64,000 bases of DNA from Tetradesmus obliquus (taxonomy: Eukaryota > Chlorophyta > Chlorophyceae > Sphaeropleales > Scenedesmaceae), in assembly GCA_030272155.1 (NCBI GenBank), contig CP126203.1, forward strand, positions 2,418,001 to 2,482,000, in the 5' to 3' direction. Positions 11,330 to 22,793 of the stretch are shown here, in pieces. The notes under the pieces were generated by a model. That model saw nothing but the letters and a program-made list of their open reading frames with translations. It was not told where the DNA came from and made no database searches. Position numbers and translations under genes: made by a program. Numbering within the stretch: the first letter of the stretch is position 1; each line of letters begins with the position of its first letter.

Positions 11330-11545
11330 CGCCGATGCCCACCTGGTTCACTACACCATGCGACACACCCAGAAATACCCCTGCAGCTGCGGCTGCCTCA
11401 TTCCCGCCAGCTGTCCACCCTGATGTACAGCACATTGCTGCTGCAGCTGCTGCTGCTGCTGCTCACACTAGCTCACCACGCCGTGTGATACACCCAGTGA
11501 CCCCGCTGCCGCTGCTCCCTGTGCGCCGCTGGTGCCGCCGGCAGC
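11330..11545 (-). repeat. Downstream partial copies of the RAF-like kinase's last exon
   Basis: Two copies (about 11465-11545 and, more decayed, 11330-11400) of the last ~75 bp of the kinase's terminal exon. The intact sequence ends at 11587 and includes the reverse complement of 'caccacgccgtgtgacacac'. The copies keep the 3' end of the exon and lie downstream of it. Confidence 0.75.
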
Positions 11546-11586
11546 AGCAGCTGCTGCTGCTGCTGCTGCTGCTGCCTCTATCCCAC

Positions 11587-12086
11587 CTAGTTCACCACGC
11601 CGTGTGACACACCCAGTGACCCCGCTGCTGCTGCGCCCTGTGCCCCACTGGTGCCGACAGCAGCAGCAGGCCCGCTGACGGTGCGCCGCTTGGCCATGCG
11701 GTTGCTGCGCAGCATGTTCTCAAGCCGGCTGACAACATCTCGGAAGGTTGGCCTGTGGGGAGGCAGCAGTGCATCCAGCAGCAGTAAGTCACTTTGATTG
11801 TTGCAGTTGGAGCGCAGCAGGCGTTGTAGCCGGTTTTGCAGGCGAGCCAAATGGAGCAGAGGTGCATCCAACTGACGGAGCACGGCACGGCACACCAGCT
11901 CCGCATATCTTCTCCGACTCAACCACACACACCACGCAACAGCAACAGACAAACAACATGCCAGGGCACACAAAGGGCAGGGATGCCCACCTGTCGTCTG
12001 CTGCTGTTGCCAGGCAGTCGGTGATGAGCTGACCCCAGCCGGGGGCAGGCTCGGGCCCTGCATCACCCTCAAACTCAGGCGAGCCT

Positions 12087-12126
<40 letters not shown>

Positions 12127-12947
12127 GAAGTGTAATGCAACAACTGTGCAGTCAGACATGCAGCTGAGTAGCTCGCATCACCAGGTACACACAGCATGCA
12201 GCACTAACCACGCGGTGCAGCGCACACACCAAGTTGAGTGATGATATGTGAGTATGTATCCAATCATCTCAGGTGTAACCGTGGTGTAACCCCCACCTGG
12301 CAGTGGCGGGCGCACCGCCTCCTTGCTGCTGCTCATCATGTGCAGCAGCGCGTGGTAGTTGAGGCCATCGTAGGGCTCACGCAGCGCCCACAGCTCGTAC
12401 AGCACGATGCCAAAGCTCCACACATCCACAGCCTGCAATGATTTCAGGGAGGGATGCAAAACGTTTCAACCCTTGAACCTGACATAATCTTCGCTAAGGA
12501 TTTTAAGAGGCGAGACAAATGACAGATGTCTGCGGTGCAGTTTTGGTTCAAGCAGCAGCCCAGAGACGACAGCTCGTACAGCACGATGCCAAAGCTCCAC
12601 ACATCCACAGCCTGCAATGATTTCAAGGAGCAATGCAAATCCTGGGACCCTTGCACCTGACACGAATTCCGTGTGAGGTCGTAAGAGGCAGAGCAACACA
12701 GATGTCTGCGGTGCAGTTGGTGGTTCAAGCAGCAGAGCAGCGCCCACAGCTCGTACAGCACGATGCCAAAGCTGCGCACGTCCACAGCCTGCCATGTGTT
12801 GTCCAGGAGGCTCGCATTCACAGCTGATGACGTGCGCAGCGCACCTGTGTGACTGAGGCTGGCGTGTGGATGATCTCAGGGGCAATCCACGGCAGCGTCC
12901 CACGCAGCGTGGCCACACCTGCTCAGTGCAGTGCAGCGTACGGCGGC

Positions 12948-13017
<70 letters not shown>

Positions 13018-14635
13018 AGGCGTCGTCAGCGCACACTACATATCAGCACAGCAAAGAAGAGCCTGCTGCTTCTGCTGGCCTCGACCCTACAACAAAGGTC
13101 TACTGCTTGCTGCTGCTGCTTCCGATTGCTGCCCACCTGTGACGAAGGTCTGCTGCTTCTGCTTGCTGAGGCCCATGTCGGCCACCTTGCACACGGGCGT
13201 CTTGTCACGCATGCCCACCAGCAGGTTTGCACTCTGTGAAAACGGCGGCAGCAGCAGCAGCAGCAGCAGCACCAGCAGCATGTTAGCTGCATGCCAAGTA
13301 TGCACAGATTGCAACCCAGCCATGCTCCCATGCGCAATTCTGCACAACCACGACATATGCATGTGTTTGGCAACGGCCGATTGCCTGACTGCTGCTTCCT
13401 TGACTGCAAGCCGTGCTGAAAGGCGCACCACGCCAGCCTACAGAACCGCCACCATGCTTACAGGCACGACTCCGCGTGAGCACAGGCTCTTCAATCATCT
13501 CAATCTTAATACAGCTTATTCGGGCCGCACCTTGAGGTCGAAGTGCACGATGTGCTTGGAGTGCAGGTAGTCCATGCCCTGAGGAGGGACAGCAGAGAGA
13601 GAAAGAGAGGCAGACGGAGGGCAGAGGCAGCACAAGAACACTTGAGCAGCGTGGCAACACCAAGGCTTCATCGTCGTACGATACGTGATAACGGCCTGAC
13701 GCTCACACTGACAGTGCTCAGTACTCAGGATAGCAGATGATAACGCATGCCCTGACACCCACTCACTATACCATTGTACTCGTTACTAGTCCTCACCCGT
13801 GCAGCATCCAGCGCCAGCTTTATCCTCACGCTGTCCCTGCTCAGGAAGTCGGCGCGCCGCGTGATGGCTGCACGCAGGCTGCCACTGGCTAAGTACTCCG
13901 TGACCAGCGCAGGCGGCCTGATCTGAGAGACTGCCACCTCCGCGCGGTGCCTGCAGGTATGAATACAATTTGTGTAGAGTGTCAGATGCAATGCAGCAAA
14001 GCAGGCTGCCGCTGGCCAGGTACTCCGTTACTAAGGCTGGGGGCCTGATCTGGCTCACTGCTACCTCCGTGCGAAGCCTGCAGAACCGATTGCATAGGTC
14101 ACAAGGCAGCAGGCATCGCATGTTATGAACGGTGCCTGCTGTTTAGATACTCCGTGACCATCGCATGGGAGGAGTATGAAAGACTGCCACCTCAGCAGTG
14201 CCCGCAGGCATGTGTGACAACATGTCACACAAGGCAACAGGCAGAATATGTTCTAAAAGCTGCCGCTGGCCAGGTAACCTGTCACCATACTCCTTTATGA
14301 TGGCTGAAAAAGGCCGCACCTGTTGGCCATGCTGGTGGCCACCTTCACTGCATCCAGCCCTTGGCCCCGCCCCAGGTGGCTGCGCACCGCCTCCATACCT
14401 AACAACAGCAGTGACATGCACCCCAAAGCCAAGCAAATGATACTGGAAAATGCAATGCAGGGCCTGCCGCACCTGTTGGCCATGCTTGTTGCCACCTTGA
14501 CTGCATCCAGGCCCTGCCCCGGCCCCAGGTGGCTGCGCACCGCCTCTAGTGCGGCATCAAGCGGAGGCAGCACCAGCCCATACACCCTGCAGACACAGCA
14601 GCAGCAGCAGCAGCAGGCGACTGTTGGATGAGCGA

Positions 14636-14669
<34 letters not shown>

Positions 14670-17600
14670 GCCGCAGCAGCAGGGGCAGAAGCAGTGGCAG
14701 CAGCAGCAGCATGTGTGTGTTGTGCTCCGCATGCTCACTGTTTCTGCGTACGCAACCCAGGGCAAGGAGAGCTCGATACTGCACCATAACCAGCATAGAG
14801 TGGACAGTGTACATGCTGTCCACTGCATTGCGGCAGACGGCACTGGTTTGTAAGACACTTGTTTCAACCGTCCGGGTCCCAGTGCAAAAAGCAGCAGCTG
14901 CTGACCCTCACCAGACCACGTTGGGGTGCCGCACGTTGCCCAGGATGGACGCCTCCTTGAGCAGCTCACCCACGTTGTCCTGCAAGCACAATAACAGCAT
15001 GTTCCTGGCGAAAGATGCCAACAACACATACGTTATCATGATGCTATAACAACGCCTGCATTCAAGCAGGCATACCAGTCGTAAGGTCTCAGCAGGGGTG
15101 GTGAGCAAATGCTCCTATTGAGATTTGATCACCAAATACAGTGAACAACAGGATGACAGAATCGGCAGCAAGATTAGAACTTATTGCTGGCCTCACCTTG
15201 CTGATGCTGCCCATGCCGCCATAAGGCACCAGCAGGTTGGGGTTGAGGCACTTGACCGCCACGTCACACGAGTGCCAGCGGCAACAAACAAGGCATCCAC
15301 GCCACAACAGATGTGCCAAAGGCAAAAGGCCAATCAAAGCAGAACTAGCCAGCCTGCGTTGTGGTGGCCATGTAGGTTAACAACTTGCAGGTTTGCAGTT
15401 CAGATACAGGAACGGTACGAGATACAGGTTGTTCCCACCTTGCTGATGCTGCCCATGCCTCCATCAGGCACCAGTAGATTCGGGTTGAGGCACTTGACCG
15501 CCACGTCACACGAGTGCCAGCGGCACAGGTACACCTCACCAAAGCCGCCAGTGCCCAGCAACCGTACCGGCTGCAGTACAAGACAGCAAAGCAGTACAGC
15601 AGTACAACATGGCAGTAGTACAGCAGTACAAGGTTAGGCACGGCAGTACAGCGGCACAGGTACACCTCGCCAAAGCCGCCAGTGCCCAGCAGCCGCACCG
15701 GCTGCAGCACAGAATAGAAGCAGTACAGCAGTACAAGGTTAGCCACGGCAGTACAGCGGCACAGGTGCACCTCGCCAGAGCCGCCAGTGCCCAGCAGCCG
15801 CACCGGCTGCAGTACAGAATAGAAGCAGTACAGGGCGGCAAAGCAGTACAAGTTAGGCACAGGTACACCTCGCCAAAGCTGCCACTGCCCAGCAGACGCA
15901 CCGGCTGGCACAAAATAGAAGCAGTACAGAAGTACAGCAGTACAATATGGCAGCAGTACAGCAGCAGAAGGTAAGGCGCAGCAGTACATCGGCACAGGTA
16001 CACCTCACCAAAGTCCCTAGTACCCAGCCGCCGCACCTGCTGCAGTACATCAATGCAGCAGTGCAATGCGGCACAGCAGTACAGTAACAGAGTCTTGGCT
16101 GCGCTTGTCTGAAGCATTTAGCTGATGGTGCCCAGCGGGTGCTCAGGCTGGAACAGTACAACTGCAATTCAAGCCGGGTTTCTTAAAACATAGTCACATA
16201 CATAGTCATGCATACACTGCTGGACGGGAGACCTGCTGCAACACTGGCGTCTTGCGGCAGACAACCAACAAAACAAGTGATGGTTTGCCTTGATCTCCGA
16301 GTCAAACTTCAGTCAGACGTCAGTCAAGCTCTGGTCAAACTTACTGTCAGGTCCTCAGGGCTGATGATCTCCAGCTTAGCCTCCAGATCTGCCAGCTTGA
16401 GCTGTGTACTGCCCTCAGATGAGTTTGTCACCACATCAGAAACCAAGTCGTCATACTCGCTGCTTGTGAGCTGCACATTGCTGTTGCTGCTGCCAGGAGC
16501 CGTGCTTGTGCTGCTGTTGCCGAAAGCAGCTGCTGCTGCCGCCGCCGCCGCTGTTGTTTCAGAGGGAGGGTCTGCAGGCGCTGCTGCCTGCGGGTTGCTG
16601 CTGCTAAGCGCTGCCTCGGAACTGCCAGGCTCCTGCAAGCAAGCAGAAAACGGGGGGGCAGCACTGTGAGTTCAACTACGAAAACTTATGCGAGACCCAC
16701 TGGGTGGGCAGTGCCCGTGATCCATGCACTGCGGTGCAGCAGCAAAGCCCTCTGCAAAGGCAAGCGCCGCGCCAGACAGACGAGCAGCTCCCACTGCACA
16801 ACGGGCCTCCTCTGTTTGCATGGCCTCCTCTGTTTGCATGGCCTCCTCTGTTTGCAGGGCCTCCTCTGTTTGCATGGCCTCCGCTGTGCTGCTGCCACAT
16901 TCAACAGCTCTACGTGCGGAAGTCAGCTGCTGAGTAGTCACACATACCTTTGTGTACCACGCACTGATACAGCTCTCAAACCACCTGCACCACACAAAAA
17001 CATCCTCTTCCTCACCTTGAACACATGGCTGTCGCCACTTGGGCAGGTGCTGCCGCTGCCACCTCAGAACAACGAACGCACAAAGCAGCTAAAACCTATC
17101 CCACACAGGCGCGCAGCCATTTTGACTCTAAACCCCGTCCCACCTTGATCACGTGGCTGTCGCCACTGGGGCAGGTGCTGCTGCTGCCACCGGTGCTGCC
17201 GCGCTTGCTGCCCAGCTGCGCATACAGGTGCAGCCTGAACCCCGGCCGCAGGCTCTGCAAGGACACGGCACAAAACAGGGTTTATGATGTTGATCATGAT
17301 GATGTTGCTGCCCAGCTGTGCATACAGGTGCAGCCTGAACCCCAGCCACATACTCTGCAAGGACACGGCACAGCACAGGTGGAGCGTTGTGCGTTTATGA
17401 CGTTGATCATGATGATGTCGCTGCCCAGCTGTGCATACAGGTGCAGCCTAAACCCCGGCCGCAGGCTCTGCAAGGGTGAAAAGGGCAGGCAGGTTGGTGA
17501 GCAGGCAGACCAGCATAAGTACTGTCTTATCAAGCTGGATCACAGAGCACTGGACTGCTCATGAAGGTGACGGATGACGCACTGCGTGCCATGCGGAAAA

Positions 17601-18619
17601 CACATTGTGTGCCATGCAGGCTTCACTAGCCACAGGACAAGAGAAACCACATGAGATTTGTTGAAGAAAGCGCCTCACCGCATACGAGTCAAACTCCCCC
17701 CACATCATGTCCAGGTCCTCGTCATCAATCAGGTCCACCAGCACAGATGAACTGCACCACCATCACAACCACACACTGTCTTTCACACACATGTTACAAC
17801 GGTGTTATAACAGTGCTTGTAACAAGTGCCTCACCGCGTACGAATCGAACTCCTCCCACATCATGTCCAGGTCCTCATCGTCAATCAAGTCCACCAGCAC
17901 TCCGCTGTCGCCATCAGGGCCCGGCAGGTCATACGTGATGCGGCAGCTCTGCAGCAACAGAACAGCAGCAGCAGCGGCGGTGGCAAGAGTGATGGCAGTG
18001 ACGGGGTGCAGATGTCAACCGCAGCGTTAGTACCGCGGCGACGGCTTGAGCAGCCGCAGCGGTGCCATATGCAAAGACAGTATCAAACAGTAATTGAGGA
18101 GGTACATAATATATGACACACATCGGACAATGCCGCACCTGAACTTACACTGCAGGGCTTGCCGTGCTCAGCTGCTGCAGCGCGCAAAAGTAGCTGGCTG
18201 TACATGAAGAAAACCGATCAACGAACCAAACAAACACACAAGCAGCGCCTCACCTCGTCCCAGACTGCGCTGGTGGCCTTGGCCAGCTGCTGCAGGAAGG
18301 CTGAGAAGCTTTGGGTGCGGCTCAGCCCCACAAGCCGCGTCTCGCCGCCCACGTAGCGCCAGCGCATGCTGCGGCCGCCGCCGCCGCCCGTGGTGCTGTT
18401 GCTGCCCTCGCTGGTCATTGGGAGCTCTTCATACTCGCCGCCTGAACTAAGCAGCACGCGCACCTAGGGAACCAAAGCAGCAGGAAAGAACAGCAGCAGA
18501 AACAGCTCAGGGCTGGGAAGGACTGGGGGTGGTGCCTTCGCTGGTCATTGGGAGCTCTTCATACTCGCCGCCTGAACTCAGCAGCACGCGCACCTGCGGC
18601 AGCAGCAGCAGGTGAGGCG

Positions 18620-18654
<35 letters not shown>

Positions 18655-18959
18655 GCAACGGCAGCGGCAGCAGCAGTTGGGGGTTAGGTGCTGCCCTCAC
18701 TGGTCATTGGGAGCTCCTCGTACTCGCCACCTGAACTCAGCAGCACGCGCACCTGCGGCAGCAGCAGCAGGTGAGGCGAAGCAGCAGCAGCAGCAGCAGC
18801 AGCGGCAGCGCAGCAGCAGCAGCAGCAGCAGCAGCGGCAACGGCAGCGGCAGCAGCAGTTGGGGGTTCGGTGCTGCCCTCACTGGTCATTGGGAGCTCCT
18901 TGTACTCGCCGCCTGAGCTCAGCAGCACGCGCACCTGCGACAGCAGCAGCAGGTGAGGC

Positions 18960-18995
<36 letters not shown>

Positions 18996-21367
18996 GCAGC
19001 GGCAGCGGCAGCTGCAGCAGAGACGCAGTGCAGAGTTAGGGGGTGCTGCCCTCACTGGTCATTGGGAGCTCCTCATACTCACCCCCACTGCTGGGCAGCA
19101 AGCACACCTGCGGCAGCAGCAGCAAGAGCACCAGCAGCAGTTGTTTAAAGGTGGCGTGTCACACGCTGCTATGAACAGCTCTTCACACTCAATTCCCGTG
19201 CTGAGCCGCACCTGCGGCAGCAGCCTGCTGAGCATCAGCAGCAGCATCAGCAGCAGCAGCTGGCGGCGAACACAGTGCGTGCATTGTAACACATAGACTT
19301 ACAATGAGAGTGCAACAGCTTTAAAGCTGTAAATTTACAAAGCTGTAAATTTACACCGGCCGCAGCGCTCACCTTTTTGCCACTGGCTGCTGTGGAAGCC
19401 ATGGGCGATGCAGCAGCAGCTGCCGCTGCCATGGCGGCTGCAGCAGCAGCAGCACTCGCAGGGCTGCTGCCAAAGCTTGGATCCACCATGCTCATATTGC
19501 TGATCGTGCTCATGTTGCTGAAGGGCTGCTGGGCCAGGCCAGGCGCTGCAGATAGCACGCTGCTCGCCACACTCGCCGATTTCAAATTATTCAAACTGGC
19601 CAGCGACAGCTGGCTCTCTGAAAAGCCGGGAATCCCTGCAAAGGCGCTTGCAGGAAGCTGCGGCACCACACCCGCCCCCATGCCCGCTGCTGCCGCTGCT
19701 GCGGACAGGCTGCTGCTGCTCAGTCCTCCAGGAGGCGATGCCATCCCTGCAGAAATAACAGGCATGCCGCCTGCTGTGAGCCCGGCTGCTGCAAAGCGCT
19801 TGCTGAGTTCGCTGTTCACAGCACTGCTTGCTGCGCTGCTGCCTGCTGCTGCTCCTGTAATGCTGCCTGCTGCTGTTCCTGCAAGGTTGGGCTGTGACAC
19901 AATAACAGGCACGGCCTGCACTGACGCCATGCCTGCAGCGATCTGTGCTGGTGTGGCGCCAGTAGGCATAAGCGCTGTAGCTGTTGACAGCCCTGCAGCC
20001 ATCAGCAGCGGTGCATTTGCTGCCGAATTGAGAGCTGCCATGCTGTTTGGCGCGTTGGCAGCTGCTGCGGCTGCATTCATTGCTGCTGCATTGGCCGCAG
20101 TGATATTTGCAGAACCGGCAATGCTCGCCGGGTTGGATGCGGCAGCGGCGCTCATTGCTGCTGCATTGATGGCAGCAACATTGGCAGCTGTCATGCTGGC
20201 CGGGCTAGCTGCGGCTGCTGCTGCAGCAGCATTCAGTGCCGCTGCATTTGCAGCCGTCATGCTGGCGGGGTTGGCTGCTGCTGCTGCTGCTGCTTGTAAG
20301 GCAGCTGTGCTGGCAGCACTATTGGCAGCAGCTACACTTGTAGGGTTGGCTGCTGCTGCTGCGCTCATGACCGCTGCGTTGACTGCAGCTACCTCAGCAG
20401 GACTCATGCTAGTAGGCTGTTTTGCTGCTGCACTGACTGCTGCCGCCTGCATTGCTGCTGCAGCATTTGCAGCCACAGCGCTTGCAGGATTGCCTGCTGC
20501 AGCGCTCGCTGCAGCTGCATTCACCGCTGCTGCTGCTGCTGCTGCATCAGCAGCAGCCGCGCTTGTGGTGCTGGCAGTTGCTGCATTCATCGCTGCCACA
20601 TTCATTGCGTTCAGCGCTGCCATGCTAGTGGGATCTGCAGCGACAGCTGCTGCTGCTGCATTCACCGCGGCGGCTTTCAGCGCTGCAGCATTTGCAGCGC
20701 TCATGCTGGATGGGTTGGCGACTGCAGCTGAAGCAGCAGCATTCATGGCTGCTGCATTGGCAGCCAGCACACTGGCAGGATCTGTAGCAGCTGCGAGTGC
20801 TGTTGGCACAACTGGCGCTGCCACTACTGCAGGCTGCACCACAGGTACTGCTGGCACCACGGCTGCACCAGGTGCCAGCGCTGCTGTTGCTGCTGCCGCT
20901 GCTGCTGCTGGTGTGATTGCCACTGCTGGCACTACTGTTGGCATGGTGCCAAAGGCTGCTGCACCAGGTGCCATGGGGACAGCTGCCACTGGGTTGCTTG
21001 CTGCTGCCACAGATGCTATCCCTGCTGCATCCAAGCTTTCTGCGGAGGGCAGAGCGCCCGCTGCTGCATGCACATCTGCAGGTGCCACTGCTGTTGGTGC
21101 TGCTGCTGCTGCCGCCGCAGCTGCAGCTGCTGCTACTGCTGCTTCTGTGAGATCGAGCCCTTCCGCCGCAGGCGTGTGTGGGGCAAGCTGCGAGTCACTT
21201 GCTTCGAGAATGTCGCCAGAAGTTAGCGGCAGGCACACTGGTATGGCAGACGACATTCCAGTGTAGCCAGCTGTAGACATCATGGAAGCAGAGTTGAACG
21301 CAGCTGCCAAGCTGTCTACGTACGCCTGCGCGCTAGATACCGAAACAGAACTTGCATTGCTGTCCAT
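11587..21367 (-). CDS. PB1-domain RAF-like MAPKKK (plant-type), 16 exons, about 1,275 aa
   Basis: Exons in coding order: 21367-19373, 18463-18254, 17948-17835, 17254-17144, 16974-16948 (least certain), 16632-16345, 15570-15439, 14979-14912, 14586-14473, 13950-13797, 13578-13531, 13233-13137, 12918-12845, 12432-12297, 12084-11991, 11752-11587. All phases agree. The ATG at 21367 is the first in frame after an upstream stop. The first 665 residues are Ala-rich. A PB1 domain follows: KVRVLLSSGGEYEELP, RWRYVGGETRLV, the acidic OPCA-like DLIDDEDLDMMWEEFDSYA, and FRLHLYAQLGS. The kinase domain has LLGTGGFGEVYL (Gly loop), DVAVKCL (Lys), LLKEASILGNVRHPNVV, VTEYLASGSL (hinge), GMDYLHSKHIVHFDLK, VADMGLSK, GTLPWIAPEII, DVWSFGIVLYEL and RPTFRDVVSRLE. 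HFD in place of HRD and a non-DFG magnesium loop are usual in plant PB1-RAF kinases (DLG there, DMG here), so it is probably active. Expected role: cytosolic osmotic or stress-type MAPKKK/SnRK2 activation by analogy. Introns are packed with partial exon copies. Confidence 0.85.
12555..12788 (-). repeat. Two upstream partial copies of the helix-F exon of the RAF kinase
   Basis: The intact exon 12432-12297 begins AVDVWSFGIVLYEL after 'attgcag'. Copies starting at 12611 and 12788 (minus strand) each retain the acceptor and the first ~50-60 bases (one has VDVRSFGIV). They then diverge into a shared non-exonic tail (CTGCTTGAACCA). They cannot replace the intact exon because they lack the rest of it and its donor. 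Confidence 0.9.
12949..13013 (+). repeat. (CAG)n on + = (CTG)n on the RAF sense strand, about 21 units
   Basis: The longest pure triplet run here. On the gene's sense strand it is CTG and ends about 30 bases before the acceptor of the APE exon (12918), so it occupies the position of the polypyrimidine tract region. Likely length-polymorphic. Confidence 0.95.
14005..14290 (-). repeat. Three upstream partial copies of the hinge exon of the RAF kinase
   Basis: The intact exon is 13950-13797. A good copy starts at 14077 after 'ctgcag' and encodes TEVAVSQIRPPALVTEYLAS before breaking off. A frameshifted copy lies at about 14203-14140 (acceptor mutated to ctgcgg). A remnant at 14290-14255 reads GYLASGS. 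All are on the upstream side and keep the exon's 5' part. Confidence 0.85.
14320..14395 (-). repeat. Downstream partial copy of the VYGLVL exon of the RAF kinase
   Basis: Copy of the last ~75 bases of exon 14586-14473 (EAVRSHLGRGQGLDAVKVA...) including the donor 'aacag/gtgcgg'. The 5' part (VYGLVLPPLD) is absent. Position downstream, 3' part plus donor retained. Confidence 0.9.
15197..15281 (-). repeat. Downstream partial copy of the Gly-loop/VAVK exon
   Basis: Reads CDVAVKCLNPNLLV...SISK followed by a donor (aag/gtgagg) but lacks the Gly-loop half and an acceptor. The intact exon is 15570-15439. Confidence 0.9.
15645..16039 (-). repeat. Four upstream partial copies of the Gly-loop exon
   Basis: Starts at 15701, 15806, 15904 and 16039 (minus strand), each ~48 bases. 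Variants: RLLGTGGFGEVYLC, LLGTGGSGEVHLC, LLGSGSFGEVYLC and RRLGTRDFGEVYLC. Most are preceded by ctgcag. They break off at codons for CR before the HSCDVAVK half. Spacers share 'cagtacagcagtaca'-type repeats. The array lies immediately upstream of the intact exon. Confidence 0.9.
16800..16885 (-). repeat. 18-bp minisatellite in a RAF intron
   Basis: About 4.5 units of the 18-base 'tttgcatggcctcctctg' (with c/g variants) between exons 16948 and 16632. On the minus strand it encodes MQTEEA/LQTEEA repeats in an open frame, so an unrecognised alternative exon is possible. I find no convincing donor. Confidence 0.85.
17016..17062 (-). repeat. Downstream partial copy of the PB1 C-terminal exon
   Basis: Encodes GSGSTCPSGDSHVFK followed by donor 'aag/gtgagg'. 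It matches the 3' part of exon 17254-17144 (SSSTCPSGDSHVIK). Confidence 0.9.
17296..17467 (-). repeat. Two upstream partial copies of the PB1 C-terminal exon
   Basis: Starts at 17354 and 17467 after 'ccttgcag'. They encode SMWLGFRLHLYAQLGS and SLRPGFRLHLYAQLGS, then diverge into a shared tail (ATCATCATGATCAAC). The intact exon is 17254-17144. Confidence 0.9.
17679..17747 (-). repeat. Downstream partial copy of the PB1 acidic exon
   Basis: Encodes LVDLIDDEDLDMMWGEFDSY followed by a gcg/gtgagg donor. It lacks the SCRITYDLPGPDGDSG start of the intact exon 17948-17835. Confidence 0.9.
18535..19211 (-). repeat. Five upstream partial copies of the first PB1 exon
   Basis: The intact exon 18463-18254 starts VRVLLSSGGEYEELPMTSEG. 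Acceptor-bearing copies start at 18593, 18752, 18934, 19107 and 19211, increasingly diverged with distance. The last has lost most identity (RLSTGIECEELF). Each breaks off after TSEG-like codons, before the GGETRLV half. Spacers are CTG/CGC-rich on the sense strand. Confidence 0.9.
20040..20780 (-). repeat. Degenerate Ala-rich repeat array in the RAF N-terminal exon
   Basis: Within exon 1, a recurrent ~22-28-residue unit of the form NPxSMxAANAAALNAAA followed by a variable Ala run. Most units carry a Pro-Ser-Met or Pro-Ser-Val step. It is coding, of low complexity and probably disordered or helical. The GCN codons make a long antisense frame that is a shadow. Confidence 0.8.
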
Positions 21368-22793
21368 GTGTGCTGGTCTACGGAGTCCGGGCTGCTGCAC
21401 GGCCACAACGCCGTTGTCGGGTTGTATGTGGCCTTACATATGGCCACACCACATGATCTATCGGGCTGTCACTTGTGAAATGTCCAAACTTGTGTTGAGA
21501 GTTTAAATGTGTGCAAAGAGCGATGGCACCTGCTGTTGCATGGATGTTCGACTTGCTTTGTCCTCACAGATGTCGCCGCGCACGGCGTGATACGTGTCTT
21601 ACGATTCAGGAATACCACATTTGAAGTAAACCAATCAAGTCGAGCCAAGCAGCCGATATCTATGTTATCTTTGGTTGAGCCAAGGTGGTCCCTTGGGGAG
21701 CTGGGCTAGGAGAGCGTGCGTCACAGCTGCCCAAGGTTGTACCGGAGAGGATCAAAAAGGCTTGATAAGTGCGTAACACATGCGAATATTTTAAATCTAA
21801 TTAAATGATTTCATTTGGGCTGTCATTCCGCGTGGTGGCTGCAGTTTGCAGTAGCGGACATGCTCGGCAGGCCCGGTCATGTGCTGCAGCAGTACGGGAT
21901 GATGGACCTGAGTATTTTGATTGTCAAGGCTTGCTTGAGTTGGTCCCCAAAAAAGTAGTTATAAAAGCTCATGATGAAATGACAAAGTAAGGTGAACTAT
22001 AGCGTTCAGCATGCTGATGCGTCACGCTGTTGCTGGGCTCTGGTTTTGCTGCCAGAGGCTTCTGTACTGCGCCCTGCATGCAGGTCCACAACCACACACA
22101 AGTTATTGTTCATTGCGTTTTTTGGATGCACTAAGCTGACAAAGCAAATCTGCGCACACCACAGCACCCACCACATGGAATGAAATGCCCGGAGACCATC
22201 TGCCAACCTCTGGCAGCCCCTGATCACGTAACCACTTGACGATGACAACACTGGACAACACCGTGCCTAATCTGTAGAAGGATATCCAGATCCCAGGGCA
22301 AGATGTACCTCATCACACCATTAATAAATGAAACTTGATCACAACAGTGCGCACACAACAGAACACCATCCGCATCAGACACAACACTGCACATCAGGAC
22401 TTCCACTTCCCGCACTAGATACACTGCAATCGTGCGTGCTGCAGTGCACTGCTGAAGCCTTGCTGCACAGCCGGCCACCGGCTCAGCCGAGCCAAAGATA
22501 CCGTCTCAAGTTATTGCTACTGCCAGTGGCAGCCAGGGCTCATTGTGAGCTGTTGCTGTTGCATGTTGACAGCGCGCCCTGCCAGCACTGACCGCAGAAA
22601 GATGAGGTTGCCTGGCAGAGTGACCCGTGCTGCACCTGGCTGCCTTTGAACCATTCTCTATCATGACCAGTAACAGCTTGTCCGTGCGGATGCCAGTAGG
22701 CTGACTGTGGTGGCCCGCTGTTGAGCCCACTGCTAGCTACCATATTGGCAGCCGGTGCATGCCGCCGCTGCTGCTTGTGATTGCCCCTCCCCC
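21368..22793. other. Intergenic: RAF promoter side and ARM-gene 3' side
   Basis: About 1.4 kb without coding character, AT-richer than the genes. It should contain the RAF-like gene's promoter/5' UTR (minus strand, from 21368 upward) and the 3' UTR of the armadillo-like gene (ending 22794). Confidence 0.6.

Noticed and set aside
19377-21266. 629-codon plus-strand open frame, Ala/Leu-rich
   Set aside because: Antisense shadow of the Ala-rich RAF exon 1; GCN/TGC symmetry keeps it open. The minus strand has the donor, PB1 continuation and phase agreement.
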